DNA of 64,000 bases, taken from Paraburkholderia sartisoli. Its GTDB lineage: Bacteria > Pseudomonadota > Gammaproteobacteria > Burkholderiales > Burkholderiaceae. A program made the position numbers and the translations under genes. The stretch is from assembly GCF_900107685.1 (NCBI RefSeq), contig NZ_FNRQ01000003.1, positions 496,001 through 560,000 of the forward strand, written 5' to 3'. The stretch's first letter is position 1. Each line of letters begins with the position of its first letter. The notes beneath the pieces were generated by a model. The model was given only the letters and a program-made list of their open reading frames with translations, did no database searches and was not told the DNA's origin. Below, one piece after another: positions 44,527-54,624 of the stretch.

Positions 44527-45147
44527 ATGAAGCTTTACTACCACCCGCTGTCTGGCCATGCGCATCGTGCACGCCTCTTTCTTTCGCTGCTCGGCATCGA
44601 ACACGAACTGGTCGAAGTCGACCTGACGAAGCGCGAACAGAAGTCGCCCGAATTCCTGAAGCTCAACGCGTTTGGCCAGATACCGGTGCTGGTGGATGGC
44701 GACACGGTGATTCCCGATTCGAACGCGATCCTGGTCTATCTGGCGAGCCGCTTCGGCAAGACCGACTGGCTGCCCGTCGAGCCGCGGCAGGCCGCGGCCG
44801 TGCAGCGCTGGCTGTCGGTTGCCGCCGGCGACCTCGCGTTCGGCCCCGCCGCCGCGCGTCTCGTCACGCTGTTCGGCGCGCAGCTCCACGCCGATGAAGT
44901 GATCGCCCGCGCACACACCCTGCTCGCGCGCATCGAAACGCAACTGACAGGGCGTGAGTGGATCGCGCTCGCGCATCGTTCGATTGCCGACGTGGCGCTT
45001 TATAGCTACGTCGCCCGCGCGCCGGAAGGCAACGTCGACCTCGGCGCGTATCCGAACGTGACGGCGTGGCTCGGCCGCGTCGAGGCGTTGCCGGGTTTCG
45101 TGCCGTTCGCGCAGTCGCCAGTCGGGCTCGCCGCGAAAGCCGCCTGA
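44527..45147 (+). CDS. Glutathione S-transferase family protein
   Basis: The 206-residue cytosolic GST has the thioredoxin-like N-domain [20 protein letters not shown] with the glutathione-site strand [20 protein letters not shown] (cis-Pro and the following Ser). The all-helical C-domain ends [26 protein letters not shown] upstream supports the ATG at 44527; longer frames to 44392 lie in untranslated-looking sequence. It is followed 65 bases later by the PNPOx/FNR/ferredoxin fusion on the same strand, so a two-gene operon is probable. Confidence 0.9.
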   Translation: MKLYYHPLSGHAHRARLFLSLLGIEHELVEVDLTKREQKSPEFLKLNAFGQIPVLVDGDTVIPDSNAILVYLASRFGKTDWLPVEPRQAAAVQRWLSVAAGDLAFGPAAARLVTLFGAQLHADEVIARAHTLLARIETQLTGREWIALAHRSIADVALYSYVARAPEGNVDLGAYPNVTAWLGRVEALPGFVPFAQSPVGLAAKAA

Positions 45148-45212
45148 TCGTTTGAGCCTTCGAGCGTGGATGCGCCCTGTCCACGCGAACGCCTGCCTTG
45201 CCGGGAGCTGCC

Positions 45213-47315
45213 ATGATGATCGAAGCACCTGAAACGCCTGCACGTTCGCCGTGGCACGCAGGCGAGCTCGCCATCCAGCGCAAAACCGGCGTCGACAAAC
45301 GGATGGACGAAACCGGCCGCCGCGTGCTGCGCGACTTTCTGCCGGAACAACATCGTGCGTTCTATCCGCTCCTGCCGTACGTGATGCTCGGCGCGGTCGA
45401 TCCGGCCGGCGACGTGTGGGCAACCGTGCGCGCCGGCCAGCCGGGCTTCATGCATTCGCCGGATGCGCGCACGCTGCACATCCGCAACGCGCGTGACGCG
45501 CTGGACCCCGCCGACAGCGGCATGGAAGACGGCCACGCAATCGCGCTGCTCGGCATCGATCTCGTGACGCGCCGGCGCAACCGGCTGAACGGCACGGTGC
45601 GACGCGAGAACGCGAGCGGATTCGATCTGCTCGTCGGCACGAGCTTCGGCAATTGTCCGCAATACATCACGCTGCGCGACTTTGAGTTCGTTCGCGACGC
45701 GGCGATGCCCGCGAGCATCGCGCCGCAATACGCGGACCATCTCGACGAACGCGCCCGCGCGCTGATTCGCGGCGCCGATACGTTTTTCGTGGCCTCGTAC
45801 GTGGATCGCGACGAAGACGGCGTGACGCAACGCCAGGTCGACGTCTCGCATCGCGGCGGCAAGCCGGGCTTCGTGCGCATCGGCGACGACGGCGTGCTGA
45901 CGGTTCCCGATTTCGCCGGCAACCTGTTCTTCAATACGCTCGGCAATTTTCTGGTCAATCCGAAGGCCGGGCTCGTGTTCACCGATTTCGAAACCGGCGA
46001 CCTGCTGCAGCTCACGGGCGACGCGGAAGTCATTCTCGATTCGCCGGAAATCGCGGCATTTCAGGGTGCCGAAAGGCTCTGGCGCTTCACGACGCGTCGC
46101 GCGGTGTTTCGCGGTGGCGCGTTGCCGCTGCGCTGGACGAAACGCCGCGACGGCGCCTCGCCGAACGCGCTGCTCACGGGCGACTGGCACGAAGCCGCGA
46201 GCCGTCTGAAGGCCGCGTCGCTCGCTAACGCGTGGCGGCCGATGAAGATCGCGCGCGTCGTCGACGAAAGCGCGACGATCCGTTCGTTTCATCTGGAACC
46301 GGCCGACGGTGCGGGGCTCGTGCCACATGCCGCGGGTCAGCATCTGCCGGTACGCGTGACGCTGCCTGGCGAAACCCGACCGGTGTTGCGCACCTACACG
46401 TTGTCGGTCGCGCCTTCCGATGGTCTCTACCGGATCAGCGTGAAGCGCGAAGGACGCGTGTCGTCGTATCTGCACGACGCGCTCTCCACCGGCGACGTGA
46501 TCGAGGCGCGCAGCCCGGCGGGCAGCTTCATCATCGATGCCGCGGAGCGCCGTCCGGCTGTACTGCTTGCCGCGGGCGTCGGCATTACGCCGATGCTCGC
46601 GATGTTGCGGCATGTCGTCTATGAAGGGCTTCGCACGCGCCGCATCCGCACGACGTACCTGTTGTATGCGGCGCGCTCGAAGGCGGAACGCGCGTTCGAG
46701 CGTGAAATCGCCGCGCTCGAACAGGCGGCCGGCGGCGCGGTGCGCGTGATCCGCGTGTTGAGCCAGACCGACGGCGCACTCGAATCGCAGGATTACGACG
46801 AAGCCGGCCGTATCGATGTGGCGATGCTGAGCCGCAGGCTTCCGTTCAACGACTACGACTTCTATCTTTGCGGTCCGGCGCCGTTCATGCAGAGCGTCTA
46901 TGACGGCCTGCGCTGGCTGAACGTCGCCGATGCACGCGTTCATGCGGAGGCGTTTGGGCCGGCGTCGCTGGTGCGTAAAGTGGATGCGGATGCAACGGAT
47001 GCGGTCAAGCCGGCGGCGCGGCCCGCGCAGGTTGCCGTGCCGGTCGTGTTCATGAGGTCGGGCAAGGAAGCACGCTGGACGCCCGAATCCGGGACGCTGC
47101 TCGAACTCGCGGAAGCGCGCGGCCTCGCGCCGGAATTCAGCTGCCGTGGCGGCAGTTGCGGCACCTGCCGGACGCGGATTCTGGAAGGCGCGGTGGCGTA
47201 TCCGGTCGCGCCTGCGGTGGAAGTGGCCGCGGGTGATGTCTTGATCTGCTGTGCCGTGCCTGCAGCGGTTGAGGCCGGCGCTGAAACGCCGGTTCGCCTT
47301 CAACTGGATCTGTGA
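45213..47315 (+). CDS. Three-domain fusion: PNPOx-like, ferredoxin reductase and 2Fe-2S ferredoxin
   Basis: The 700-residue protein has an N-terminal pyridoxamine-5'-phosphate-oxidase-like flavin split-barrel (about 40-300, with FFVASYVDRDEDGVTQRQVD and LTVPDFAGNLFFNTLGNFLV). An FNR-type reductase follows (about 330-565, with RPVLRTYTLSVAPSDGLYRI for FAD and PAVLLAAGVGITPMLAML for NAD(P)H). A plant-type 2Fe-2S ferredoxin closes the protein (about 610-700, Cys cluster in FSCRGGSCGTCRTRILEG, last Cys in VLICCAVP). It is a self-contained electron chain, NAD(P)H to FAD to FeS to the split-barrel site. The substrate is unknown; antioxidant or quinone/nitro reduction is plausible. GGGAG precedes the ATG at 45213. 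Confidence 0.9.
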   Translation: MMIEAPETPARSPWHAGELAIQRKTGVDKRMDETGRRVLRDFLPEQHRAFYPLLPYVMLGAVDPAGDVWATVRAGQPGFMHSPDARTLHIRNARDALDPADSGMEDGHAIALLGIDLVTRRRNRLNGTVRRENASGFDLLVGTSFGNCPQYITLRDFEFVRDAAMPASIAPQYADHLDERARALIRGADTFFVASYVDRDEDGVTQRQVDVSHRGGKPGFVRIGDDGVLTVPDFAGNLFFNTLGNFLVNPKAGLVFTDFETGDLLQLTGDAEVILDSPEIAAFQGAERLWRFTTRRAVFRGGALPLRWTKRRDGASPNALLTGDWHEAASRLKAASLANAWRPMKIARVVDESATIRSFHLEPADGAGLVPHAAGQHLPVRVTLPGETRPVLRTYTLSVAPSDGLYRISVKREGRVSSYLHDALSTGDVIEARSPAGSFIIDAAERRPAVLLAAGVGITPMLAMLRHVVYEGLRTRRIRTTYLLYAARSKAERAFEREIAALEQAAGGAVRVIRVLSQTDGALESQDYDEAGRIDVAMLSRRLPFNDYDFYLCGPAPFMQSVYDGLRWLNVADARVHAEAFGPASLVRKVDADATDAVKPAARPAQVAVPVVFMRSGKEARWTPESGTLLELAEARGLAPEFSCRGGSCGTCRTRILEGAVAYPVAPAVEVAAGDVLICCAVPAAVEAGAETPVRLQLDL

Positions 47316-47503
47316 CCCAGGGTTCTGGCAAACGGGTTTGGGCGAGCGGTGCGATTTGATCCGGTTAACCACTGCCCTGTCCGAATTCGCCAGAAGGCAG
47401 TCGCCGGAAGGATCGGACCGTTAGTTGCCTTTTTGAACCTGTATTAGCGCCCGCGAAAAGGTGGCGACAATGCCTGCGTTTCCTGTGCGAACGTATGCCA
47501 TGC

Positions 47504-47552
47504 AAAAAGGCGTCTGACAGATGGTGGCATTCACCGCCACCCGTCAGACGCC
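47504..47552 (-). terminator. Rho-independent terminator of ahpF
   Basis: GGCGTCTGAC (47509-47518) pairs perfectly with GTCAGACGCC (47543-47552), with an inner GGTGGC/GCCACC stem. On the minus strand the hairpin is followed by TTTTT (complement of 47504-47508). It is 56 bases past the ahpF stop. Confidence 0.9.
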
Positions 47553-47607
47553 CTCTTTCCGCCACGCAACGGACCGAAGCCCGCCGCGTGTCGTGTGCCC
47601 TACGCGA

Positions 47608-49203
47608 TCATCCTACGAGCACGGCCTCTTCGCTGTCCACCGTCGCTTCTTCTTCGACGGAATGACGGATCAGATAATCGAACGCGCCAAGCGACGCCTT
47701 CGCGCCCTCGCCGACCGCGATCACGATCTGCTTGAACGGCACGGTCGTCACGTCGCCGGCGGCAAACACGCCCGGCACCGACGTCGCGCCTTTCGCGTCC
47801 ACCACGATCTCGCCGTGCTTCGACAGTTCAACCGTACCCTTCAGCCATTCGGTATTCGGCACGAGGCCGATCTGCACGAACACGCCTTCGAGTTCCACGC
47901 GCTTCGGTTCGCCCGAACGCAGGTCCTGGTAGACCAGGCCATTGACCTTCTTGCCGTCGCCCGTGATTTCAGTTGTTTGTGCGTGCGTCACGATCGTCAC
48001 GTTCGCGAGGCTGCGCAGCTTGCGTTGCAGCACTTCGTCGGCACGCAGCTGTGCGCCGAATTCGATCAGCGTGACTTCGCGCACGATGCCGGCCAGGTCG
48101 ATCGCCGCTTCGACGCCCGAATTGCCGCCGCCGATCACCGCGACGCGCTTGCCCTTGAAGAGCGGGCCGTCGCAATGCGGGCAGTAGGCCACGCCATGAT
48201 TGCGATACTCGCGCTCGCCCGGCACGTTGATTTCGCGCCAGCGTGCGCCGGTTGCCAGCACGATCGTCTTCGCTTTCAACACCGCGCCGTTCGCAAGACG
48301 CACTTCGTGAATGCGGCCCGGAACCAGCGCTTCGGCACGCTGGACGTCCATGATGTCGACTTCGTAACTCTTCACGTGCTGCTCGAGCGCGGTGGCGAAC
48401 TGCGGTCCTTCCGTTTCCTTCACCGACACGAAATTTTCGATCGCGAGCGTATCGAGCACCTGGCCGCCGAAGCGTTCCGCCACGACGCCCGTCACGATGC
48501 CCTTGCGCGCCGAGTAGATCGCAGCCGCCGCGCCCGCCGGGCCGCCGCCGACGATCAGCGTGTCGAATACCGGCTTCTTTTCCAGTTCCTTCGCGGCGCG
48601 TGCGCCCGCGCCGCTGTCGAGCTTCGCGAGGATTTCCTTCACGCCGCTACGGCCCTGGCCGAACACTTCGCCGTTCATGAACATCGTCGGCACCGCCATG
48701 ATCTGGCGTGCCTCGACTTCGTTCTGGAACAGCGCGCCGTCGATCGCGACGTGACGGATGCGCGGGTTGATCAGCGCCATCACGTTCAGCGCCTGCACGA
48801 CTTCCGGGCAGTTCTGGCATGACAGCGAAAAATACGTTTCAAACCGATAATCGCCTTCGAGGTTCCGGATCTGCTCGATCACGGGTTCATCGAGCTTCAC
48901 CGGATGGCCGCCGACCTGCAAAAGCGCCAGCACCAGCGACGTGAACTCATGGCCCATCGGAATGCCCGCAAAGCGGATGCCGGTGTCCTTGCCCGGCTCG
49001 CCGATCGAAAACGACGGCTTGCGCTCGGTGTCGCCGCGACGCTCGATCACCACAACACGGTCCGACAGCGAAGCGATGTCGTTCAGCAGCGCGATCAGTT
49101 CCTGTGATTTGGCGCTGTCGTCGAGCGAAGCGATGATCTCGATCGGCCGGCTGACCTTTTCGAGGTAGGTTTTCAACTGGGTCTTGAGATTGGCGTCGAG
49201 CAT
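47608..49203 (-). CDS. ahpF: Alkyl hydroperoxide reductase subunit F
   Basis: AhpF uses NADH to re-reduce the peroxidase AhpC. The 531-residue product has the N-terminal double-thioredoxin domain (about 1-200) with redox pair C129/C132 in [12 protein letters not shown]. The thioredoxin-reductase-like part follows, with FAD motif [20 protein letters not shown], redox pair C341/C344 in [12 protein letters not shown], and NADH motif [19 protein letters not shown]. The ATG at 49201-49203 gives the normal N-terminus [20 protein letters not shown]. It lies 152 bases after ahpC with a hairpin between them. Confidence 0.97.
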   Translation of the reverse strand: MLDANLKTQLKTYLEKVSRPIEIIASLDDSAKSQELIALLNDIASLSDRVVVIERRGDTERKPSFSIGEPGKDTGIRFAGIPMGHEFTSLVLALLQVGGHPVKLDEPVIEQIRNLEGDYRFETYFSLSCQNCPEVVQALNVMALINPRIRHVAIDGALFQNEVEARQIMAVPTMFMNGEVFGQGRSGVKEILAKLDSGAGARAAKELEKKPVFDTLIVGGGPAGAAAAIYSARKGIVTGVVAERFGGQVLDTLAIENFVSVKETEGPQFATALEQHVKSYEVDIMDVQRAEALVPGRIHEVRLANGAVLKAKTIVLATGARWREINVPGEREYRNHGVAYCPHCDGPLFKGKRVAVIGGGNSGVEAAIDLAGIVREVTLIEFGAQLRADEVLQRKLRSLANVTIVTHAQTTEITGDGKKVNGLVYQDLRSGEPKRVELEGVFVQIGLVPNTEWLKGTVELSKHGEIVVDAKGATSVPGVFAAGDVTTVPFKQIVIAVGEGAKASLGAFDYLIRHSVEEEATVDSEEAVLVG

Positions 49204-49309
49204 GGTCTTGTGGATTCCGTAACGGGGATGGCGGGCGCCGTGTGCTGCGGGCTGCGAGGCGAAGAGAGCCGGGCCGCTGCGTGCATTGGCACGCAAGCAC
49301 CCGCGCAGG

Positions 49310-49336
49310 CACGCGCCATATCGCGTATGGCGCGTG
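49310..49336 (-). other. Intercistronic hairpin between ahpC and ahpF
   Basis: CACGCGCCATA (49310-49320) and TATGGCGCGTG (49326-49336) form a perfect 11-base stem with a 5-base loop, 19 bases after the ahpC stop. No T-tract follows on the minus strand. It probably protects the 3' end of ahpC mRNA or lowers ahpF output relative to ahpC. Confidence 0.65.
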
Positions 49337-49355
49337 CTGCGACGTGACGTGGGCT

Positions 49356-49919
49356 TTAGATCTTGCCGATCAGGTCGAGCGACGGGGTCAGCGTTTCGGC
49401 GCCCGGCGTCCACTTCGCGGGGCAGACTTCACCCGGATGCGCGGCGATGTATTGCGCGGCCTGCACCTTGCGCAGCAGTTCGCCTGCGTCGCGGCCAATG
49501 CCGTTGTCATGGATTTCGCACAGCTTGATCTCGCCTTCCGGGTTGATCACGAACGTGCCGCGCAGGGCCAGACCTTCTTCTTCGATCAGCACGTCGAAGT
49601 TGCGCGAGATCGCGAGCGTCGGATCGGCAATCATCGGATAGTTGATCTTTTCGATCGTGTCCGACGTGTCGTGCCATGCCTTGTGCGTGAAATGCGTATC
49701 GGTCGACACGCTGTAGATTTCGACGCCGAGCTTCTGGAATTCGGCGTAACGATCGGCCAGGTCGCCCAGTTCGGTCGGGCACACAAACGTGAAGTCGGCC
49801 GGGTAGAACACCACGACAGACCACTTGCCCTTGAACGATTCTTCCGTCACCGGAACGAATTCACCCTTGTGATAGGCGGTTGCTTTGAACGGTTTAACCT
49901 GGCTGTTGATGATAGGCAT
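49356..49919 (-). CDS. ahpC: Alkyl hydroperoxide reductase subunit C (peroxiredoxin)
   Basis: AhpC is the typical 2-Cys peroxiredoxin that reduces hydrogen peroxide and organic peroxides. The 187-residue product has the peroxidatic Cys C47 in [20 protein letters not shown] and the resolving Cys C166 in [17 protein letters not shown]. The C-terminus ends LDLIGKI, near the YF-type end of sensitive enzymes. It is the first gene of the ahpCF unit. The upstream region (49920-50030) has AT-rich segments, including GATACATAGTTAAAGTTGAT, that could contain an OxyR site, but no full match to the four-part OxyR consensus was found. Confidence 0.97.
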   Translation of the reverse strand: MPIINSQVKPFKATAYHKGEFVPVTEESFKGKWSVVVFYPADFTFVCPTELGDLADRYAEFQKLGVEIYSVSTDTHFTHKAWHDTSDTIEKINYPMIADPTLAISRNFDVLIEEEGLALRGTFVINPEGEIKLCEIHDNGIGRDAGELLRKVQAAQYIAAHPGEVCPAKWTPGAETLTPSLDLIGKI

Positions 49920-50175
49920 CGTTGAGTCCTTTGTTTGCGTGGTGGAGAAAGTGAGGTCATTGTGCCTGGAGCAGATACATAGTTAAAGTTGATTGTTTTC
50001 ATCATCGTGATTTGCATTTGCTATTGATCAGGCCGCACACGTCCCGGGCGTAGAATTTCTGGCTGAGACGTGCATTTGCCGGGCTTTTCCGCGTTCTGGC
50101 ACGCTCTGGCCGGCCGTTGGGGCATGAGACAGCCCTGAAACGCGCCGCACGCGCCAATTCCAGCAGGAGTCACAC

Positions 50176-50583
50176 ATGAGCGATGCCACGCCACAGTCGG
50201 TCGTCAAGGTCAGGCCCGACCGGGAAATTGCCACGCAACAGCGGCTTCCGTACTTCGTGGGGTTGTCGGCGCGGTCGGCCGGCACGCGCGAACTGTCGAT
50301 GTATCTCATCGCCGTGCCGCCCGGCGGCCATGCGGAACCGCATTCGCATCGCGGCTACGAGACGGGCATCTATGTGCTGGAAGGAAGCGTGGAGACGCGT
50401 TACGGCGCGGGGCTGCGCGAATCGGTGATCACCGAGGCCGGCGATTTCCTGTTTATCCCACCGGGCGTGCCGCATCAGCCGTTCAACCTGAGCGAGACGA
50501 CGCCCGCGAGAGCGATCGTCGCGCGCACCCTCGCGGACGAAACCGAGCAGATCGTGCCGTACGATCCGTCCGTCGAAGGCTGA
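50176..50583 (+). CDS. Cupin domain-containing protein
   Basis: A 135-residue single-domain cupin. Motif 1 is in GGHAEPHSHRGYETGIYVLE (HSH plus Glu as metal ligands) and motif 2 in AGDFLFIPPGVPHQPFNLSE (final metal His). Such small cupins act as metal-dependent isomerases, dioxygenases or sugar-binding proteins; the substrate is unknown. The ATG at 50176 has GCAGGAGT eight bases before it. It is divergent from ahpC across a 256-base region and convergent with rdgC. Confidence 0.87.
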   Translation: MSDATPQSVVKVRPDREIATQQRLPYFVGLSARSAGTRELSMYLIAVPPGGHAEPHSHRGYETGIYVLEGSVETRYGAGLRESVITEAGDFLFIPPGVPHQPFNLSETTPARAIVARTLADETEQIVPYDPSVEG

Positions 50584-50638
50584 ATACGGGCGTTTGCCCG
50601 CGGAAGCTGCCGATCTTGCTGAAACGGGTTCGCGCTTC

Positions 50639-51580
50639 TCAGGCCGCGGCTGCCTGCGGCATCGCGGCTTCGCTGTGTTCGCCGCCCAGCGCGTCGGTGA
50701 GGTCCGTGAACATCTGCGCGAGTTCGCCCGTCATCAGCGCGAAGTCTGAATCGAAGCGTTCGTCGTCGTTCTGCGCGGTCGGGTCCGGCGCTTCCTTCAC
50801 GACGTCGAGCGGCGTGACGCGCTTGATCACGAGCGAGGGCGTCATCACGAACGAAATACGGTCGTTCCAGGTCATCGCGAGACGCATGCACTGCTTGCCT
50901 GCCTCGATGTGGCGACGCATGTCGTCGGCTTCGAGCGCGTGGCCGACGTAGCGCACCGTCGCGTTGCCCTCGCCCGCGGAGCGCAGCTCGGCGTCCTGAT
51001 CGACGGTGAAGCCGCCGGGCGCATCGCCCGAGAGTAGCCAGTCGGTCATCGCCGCCACCGGCGAGAGCGCGACACGCACGCTTGCGAGCGGCAAGCCGTC
51101 GATGGATTTGACGAGCAGGCTGCGCACGTCGTCGGCGAGTGCCTGCGCGGCGGCGTCGATGACGAGCCAGCCGTTGGCCGTGTCGATCCACACGCGCGTG
51201 TCGCGCCGGATGCTGAACGCGCGGGGCAGCAGTTCGTCGGTGACCTGCTCCTTGATCTCCTTCATCTGCTTGCGGCCGGGCTTGTAGCCCTGCTGTTCCT
51301 CGATCTCGAGCGCGCGCGCCTTCGTGACCTGGTTCACCACCGATGCGGGCAGCAGCTTCTTTTCCGAGCGAAACGTGAGCAGCATCTGGCGATGATTCGA
51401 GTAGACGAGCGGGCCACTCTCGCCATTGTCGGTGCCGCGCGGCGGCGCCCAACCCTGGCGCTGCATCTCGACGCTGCTGCCGGGCTGGAACGCGTGCGCC
51501 GCGAGGGCGTCTTCGAGCTGCTCAGCAGTGATGGACCACGGGGACGAAAGACGGTGAAGCTGAAGGTTCTTGAACCACAT
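50639..51580 (-). CDS. rdgC: Recombination-associated protein RdgC
   Basis: RdgC is a ring-shaped DNA-binding protein that restrains RecA. The 313-residue product starts [20 protein letters not shown], the characteristic RdgC N-terminus. It continues through [40 protein letters not shown] and [20 protein letters not shown], which are near-invariant in the family. The ATG at 51578-51580 is preferred over a longer in-frame start at 51631, because family members begin MWFKN. It is a single-gene unit convergent with the cupin gene. Confidence 0.96.
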   Translation of the reverse strand: MWFKNLQLHRLSSPWSITAEQLEDALAAHAFQPGSSVEMQRQGWAPPRGTDNGESGPLVYSNHRQMLLTFRSEKKLLPASVVNQVTKARALEIEEQQGYKPGRKQMKEIKEQVTDELLPRAFSIRRDTRVWIDTANGWLVIDAAAQALADDVRSLLVKSIDGLPLASVRVALSPVAAMTDWLLSGDAPGGFTVDQDAELRSAGEGNATVRYVGHALEADDMRRHIEAGKQCMRLAMTWNDRISFVMTPSLVIKRVTPLDVVKEAPDPTAQNDDERFDSDFALMTGELAQMFTDLTDALGGEHSEAAMPQAAAA

Positions 51581-51672
51581 GTGGATGCGCCCGGCAAAGG
51601 GCAAGATTCTATACGAGCGCGTGCGATTCACGCGCGGATGTCACCGGACGTGTTGTGCATTTAAAGCCTGAT

Positions 51673-51703
51673 AAAAAATGGGCGCTCTTTTGAACGCCCA
51701 TTT
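51673..51703 (-). terminator. Rho-independent terminator of the SDR gene
   Basis: AAATGGGCG (51676-51684) pairs with CGCCCATTT (51695-51703). On the minus strand the hairpin leads into TTTTTTAT (complement of 51671-51678). It is about 40 bases past the SDR stop and before rdgC. Confidence 0.8.
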
Positions 51704-51744
51704 CGTGACCGCGCGTACCGTGAACAACTGCCAAAACAACCCGC

Positions 51745-52533
51745 CTAGAACGCCGATCTCACGACGCCGCCATCCACGCGCAACGCCGCGCCATTCGTCG
51801 CCGCAGACGCTTCCGAGCACACATACACCACCATGTTCGCGACTTCTTCCGGTGTGGTGAAACGCTTGAGCAGCGAAGTCGGACGCCCGGTTTCGAAGAA
51901 TTCCTTCTCGAACTCCTTGAGTGATTTTCCGGCCGCGAGCTTCGTTGCGAATTCGGTGACACCATCCGAACTCGTCGGTCCCGGCAACACCGCGTTCACG
52001 GTCACGCCGGTTCCCGCGCAACTCTCTGCAATGCCACGCGACAGGCTCAGCTGAGCGGTCTTCGTCACGCCGTAGTGAACCATCTCGACCGGAATCTGGA
52101 TGCCGCTCTCGCTGCTGATAAAGACAATGCGCCCCCAGTTCTTCTGCTTCATCTTCGGCAGATATGCCCGCGAGAGCCGGACGCCCGACATCACGTTCGT
52201 GTCGAAGAAATGCTGCCAGTCTTCGTCCGGAATCTCCTCGAACGGCTTCGGATCGAAGATGCCCAGGTTGTTCACCAGCACGTCGACGGCCGGATGCTTT
52301 TCAACGAGCGCGGCAATCTGCTTCGGATCGGCGAGATTGCCGGCGAAGCCTTCAGCGCGCGCGTCGGGAAGCTGTGCGCGCAGCTTTGCCAGCGCTTCGT
52401 CCACCGATTGCTGGGCGCGTCCATTGACGATCACGCGCGCGCCTTCGCGTGCGAGACCGGTGGCGATTGCAAACCCGATACCTTTGGTCGAGCCGGTAAC
52501 GAGCGCGAGTTTGTCCTTGAGATGCAGATCCAT
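51745..52533 (-). CDS. SDR family oxidoreductase
   Basis: The 262-residue classical SDR has TGSTKGIGFAIATGLAREGA as cofactor motif (TGxxxGIG), VLVNNLGIFDPKPFEEIPDE (NNLG in place of NNAG) and the SSESGIQIPVEMVHYGVTKT catalytic Ser-Tyr-Lys set. The C-terminus ends SAATNGAALRVDGGVVRSAF, the usual SDR closing motif. GGAGGAATC upstream supports the ATG at 52531-52533; a longer start to 52587 lacks family similarity. The substrate is not identifiable; 3-oxoacyl-ACP reductase-like annotation would be conventional. It has its own terminator. Confidence 0.9.
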   Translation of the reverse strand: MDLHLKDKLALVTGSTKGIGFAIATGLAREGARVIVNGRAQQSVDEALAKLRAQLPDARAEGFAGNLADPKQIAALVEKHPAVDVLVNNLGIFDPKPFEEIPDEDWQHFFDTNVMSGVRLSRAYLPKMKQKNWGRIVFISSESGIQIPVEMVHYGVTKTAQLSLSRGIAESCAGTGVTVNAVLPGPTSSDGVTEFATKLAAGKSLKEFEKEFFETGRPTSLLKRFTTPEEVANMVVYVCSEASAATNGAALRVDGGVVRSAF

Positions 52534-52736
52534 CGAGACGATTCCTCCAGAGAAATTCCGGCGCACTCGCGCGGTACGGTGTGTCAAGCACGTCCGGATC
52601 TGGCGCGCGATGCGCCAGGCAGGGTCACCATCGTAGCGCTGCCGCAGCTTTTTCGCTCGTGTCGATGCCGTCGGTTTCCGCCACGTTACAGATACCCAGG
52701 GGCGCGATACATGCGTCGCTGCGTCGCCGTTACCCG

Positions 52737-53987
52737 TTACCGCGCGCCCGCCTGTGCGCCCTGACCTCGCGACTGGCGCGAAAAGAGCGGCGCGATGAAA
52801 TCGACACCCAGCGTGATCACCAGCGCAGTCGCGCCGATGGCGAACAGCAGGCGATGGTTTCCACCGCTACCATTGAAGATCGCCGAGTAGCTGTAGCCCG
52901 CCAGCGCCTGAAACGCGGCGAACGCGGTCGTGACGCGACTCCAGATCACGTTCTGCCTCGCAGCGTTGCCCGGCGCGGTTTCATGCACGCGGGCCAGCAT
53001 GAGCGGAACGATGCCGGGCGGAAACGTGCCGATCACAACCGTCAGCAGACCGATTACAACGTGACTGCTCGAGACCGCGAGCCCTGCGACCGCGATCGCC
53101 TGCACGAACACGAGCACACGCAGTGCAGAGCGTGAGCCGAGACGGTCCGCGAAAACGCCGTACACCGGCGGCCCGAAAATCGCGCCGACCCCGTACAGGA
53201 TCCAGAACAGCGACCCGAGGTGCGCGCCCGCACCGAGTCCGCGTGCAATGAAATCGACGAGAAACACCATCGTCGGCACGAGACCGATCGCCATCAACGC
53301 GTATTCGACGTACAGCACGTTGGTTTCCACACCCGATGTGACCGGCGCGGCGCTGGACGCATCGACTTCGGCGGCCTTTGCGGCGGGCGCGTCCTTCGTC
53401 GGCCAGCCGGTCCAGCTCGCGGCGGTCAGCACGGCGGACACCACCGCGAGACCGATCCACGCTGCGCGCAGGCCGAGTTCCAGCAGCAATGGCACGATCG
53501 TGCCCGATGCCGCGATGCCGAGCCCAAGCCCGAGAAACACCGCGCCGCTCGCGAGGCCCTTGCGATCGCCCGGCACGTGCGGCAAAACAGTCGCCGCGAC
53601 CAGCACCATGATCACCCCACCGGCGACACCGGACAGCAGGCGCCATGCAAAGAACCAGCCGACCGAAACCGGAAACGCGCAGGCGAGAAAAGCCAGCGTG
53701 ATCAGCACCTTCATGCCGCGCAACGTATGGACGTTCGACACGCGGCTCCCCAGCGGACGGCCGATCAGCGCACCGATCAGATAGCCGGCCAGGTTCGCCG
53801 CGCCAAGGTAGACGACATCGGACGCTGAAAACCAGTGCGCCTGGATCAGCGAAGGGATCAGTGGCGTGTACGCAAACCGCGCAAGACCGATGCCGATAAG
53901 ACTGGCGCTCAGGCCGGCAAAAATATGCCGCCAGATGGCCGCGTTACTCGCCACGGATGGTGTGTCGAGAAAAGTTGGAGTGGACAT
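52737..53987 (-). CDS. YbfB/YjiJ family MFS transporter
   Basis: The 416-residue membrane protein belongs to the YbfB/YjiJ branch of MFS. It starts MSTPTFLDTPSVASNAAIWR and continues into the first helix FAGLSASLIGIGLARFAYTP, where GIGLARFAYTPLIP is the family signature. Twelve hydrophobic segments can be counted, with a soluble Ala/Pro-rich loop in the middle. The substrate is unknown. A decayed Rrf2-type regulator gene lies on the same strand upstream (54358-54624), so its former regulator may have been lost. Confidence 0.9.
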   Translation of the reverse strand: MSTPTFLDTPSVASNAAIWRHIFAGLSASLIGIGLARFAYTPLIPSLIQAHWFSASDVVYLGAANLAGYLIGALIGRPLGSRVSNVHTLRGMKVLITLAFLACAFPVSVGWFFAWRLLSGVAGGVIMVLVAATVLPHVPGDRKGLASGAVFLGLGLGIAASGTIVPLLLELGLRAAWIGLAVVSAVLTAASWTGWPTKDAPAAKAAEVDASSAAPVTSGVETNVLYVEYALMAIGLVPTMVFLVDFIARGLGAGAHLGSLFWILYGVGAIFGPPVYGVFADRLGSRSALRVLVFVQAIAVAGLAVSSSHVVIGLLTVVIGTFPPGIVPLMLARVHETAPGNAARQNVIWSRVTTAFAAFQALAGYSYSAIFNGSGGNHRLLFAIGATALVITLGVDFIAPLFSRQSRGQGAQAGAR

Positions 53988-54357
53988 GAACCGGGCTCTC
54001 CGCAAAAACTGCAGGACGTGAAGGCGCGCTTAAAAGGCGGAATGTCGCTTCGTCGTTATTTTTGACACGAATGACAATGTTTGCATCGTAGCGATCGTTG
54101 ACACTCACGTCAATGATTGTGTGCGCGAACACTGTGTTCACGAAAACGTGCAGGTGATTGTGGTGTGGGGGTAGCCGCATATTCCCTCGACGCGGAACGC
54201 GGATCCGAAGGCGAACAGGCGGGGGCGCCGTCTCGCGCTTGCATACGAGCTTGATGCCGGCGTTTCGAGATGTCGTGTAAGCTGGCCGCGTTCAGGCCAT
54301 GGGCGCGTATGTCACGCGCCCGTTTCGCCTGCTCGGCGCTGTTGTGATCGCGTCGAC

Positions 54358-54624
54358 GGTTGTCACCATCGATTGCGATGACGACGTCGAGCACCGAAAT
54401 CTTTCCCGCCGGTCGTGCAAGCGCGAAACCGCCCTTCGTGCCGTCAGTCGCGACAACGCGATTCGCCTTGTGCCGTTTCGTGAAAAGTTCGCGACGTAGT
54501 CTGCCGGCACGCCTTGCAGTTCGGCCAGATCGCGAACACTCGTGTCAGGAACGCCGGACACCCGCTCCGTTAAATAAATCAGGCAATGCAGGCCGTATTC
54601 AACGCCCGCGCCGATGTGAGACGT
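54358..54624 (-). pseudogene. Decayed Rrf2 family regulator gene
   Basis: On the minus strand a frame reads SHIGAGVEYGLHCLIYLTER and SVRDLAELQGVPADYVA, the Rrf2 HTH region. A one-base deletion near 54487-54490 shifts the frame; the next frame continues correctly as KLFTKRHKANRVVATDGTKG, then GGFALARPAGKISVLDVVIA and IDGD. The start codon position reads ACG (54622-54624) instead of ATG, and the effector part after IDGD has no family similarity. The wing motif GGFALARP is intact, so decay is recent. It lies beside the YbfB-type MFS gene. Noncoding sequence of about 300 bases separates it from the immunity candidate. Confidence 0.8.

Noticed and set aside
49970..50030. AT-rich segment upstream of ahpC as an OxyR binding site
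   Set aside because: ATAG and CTAT elements occur but not at the required seven-base spacing, so it is not listed as a site.
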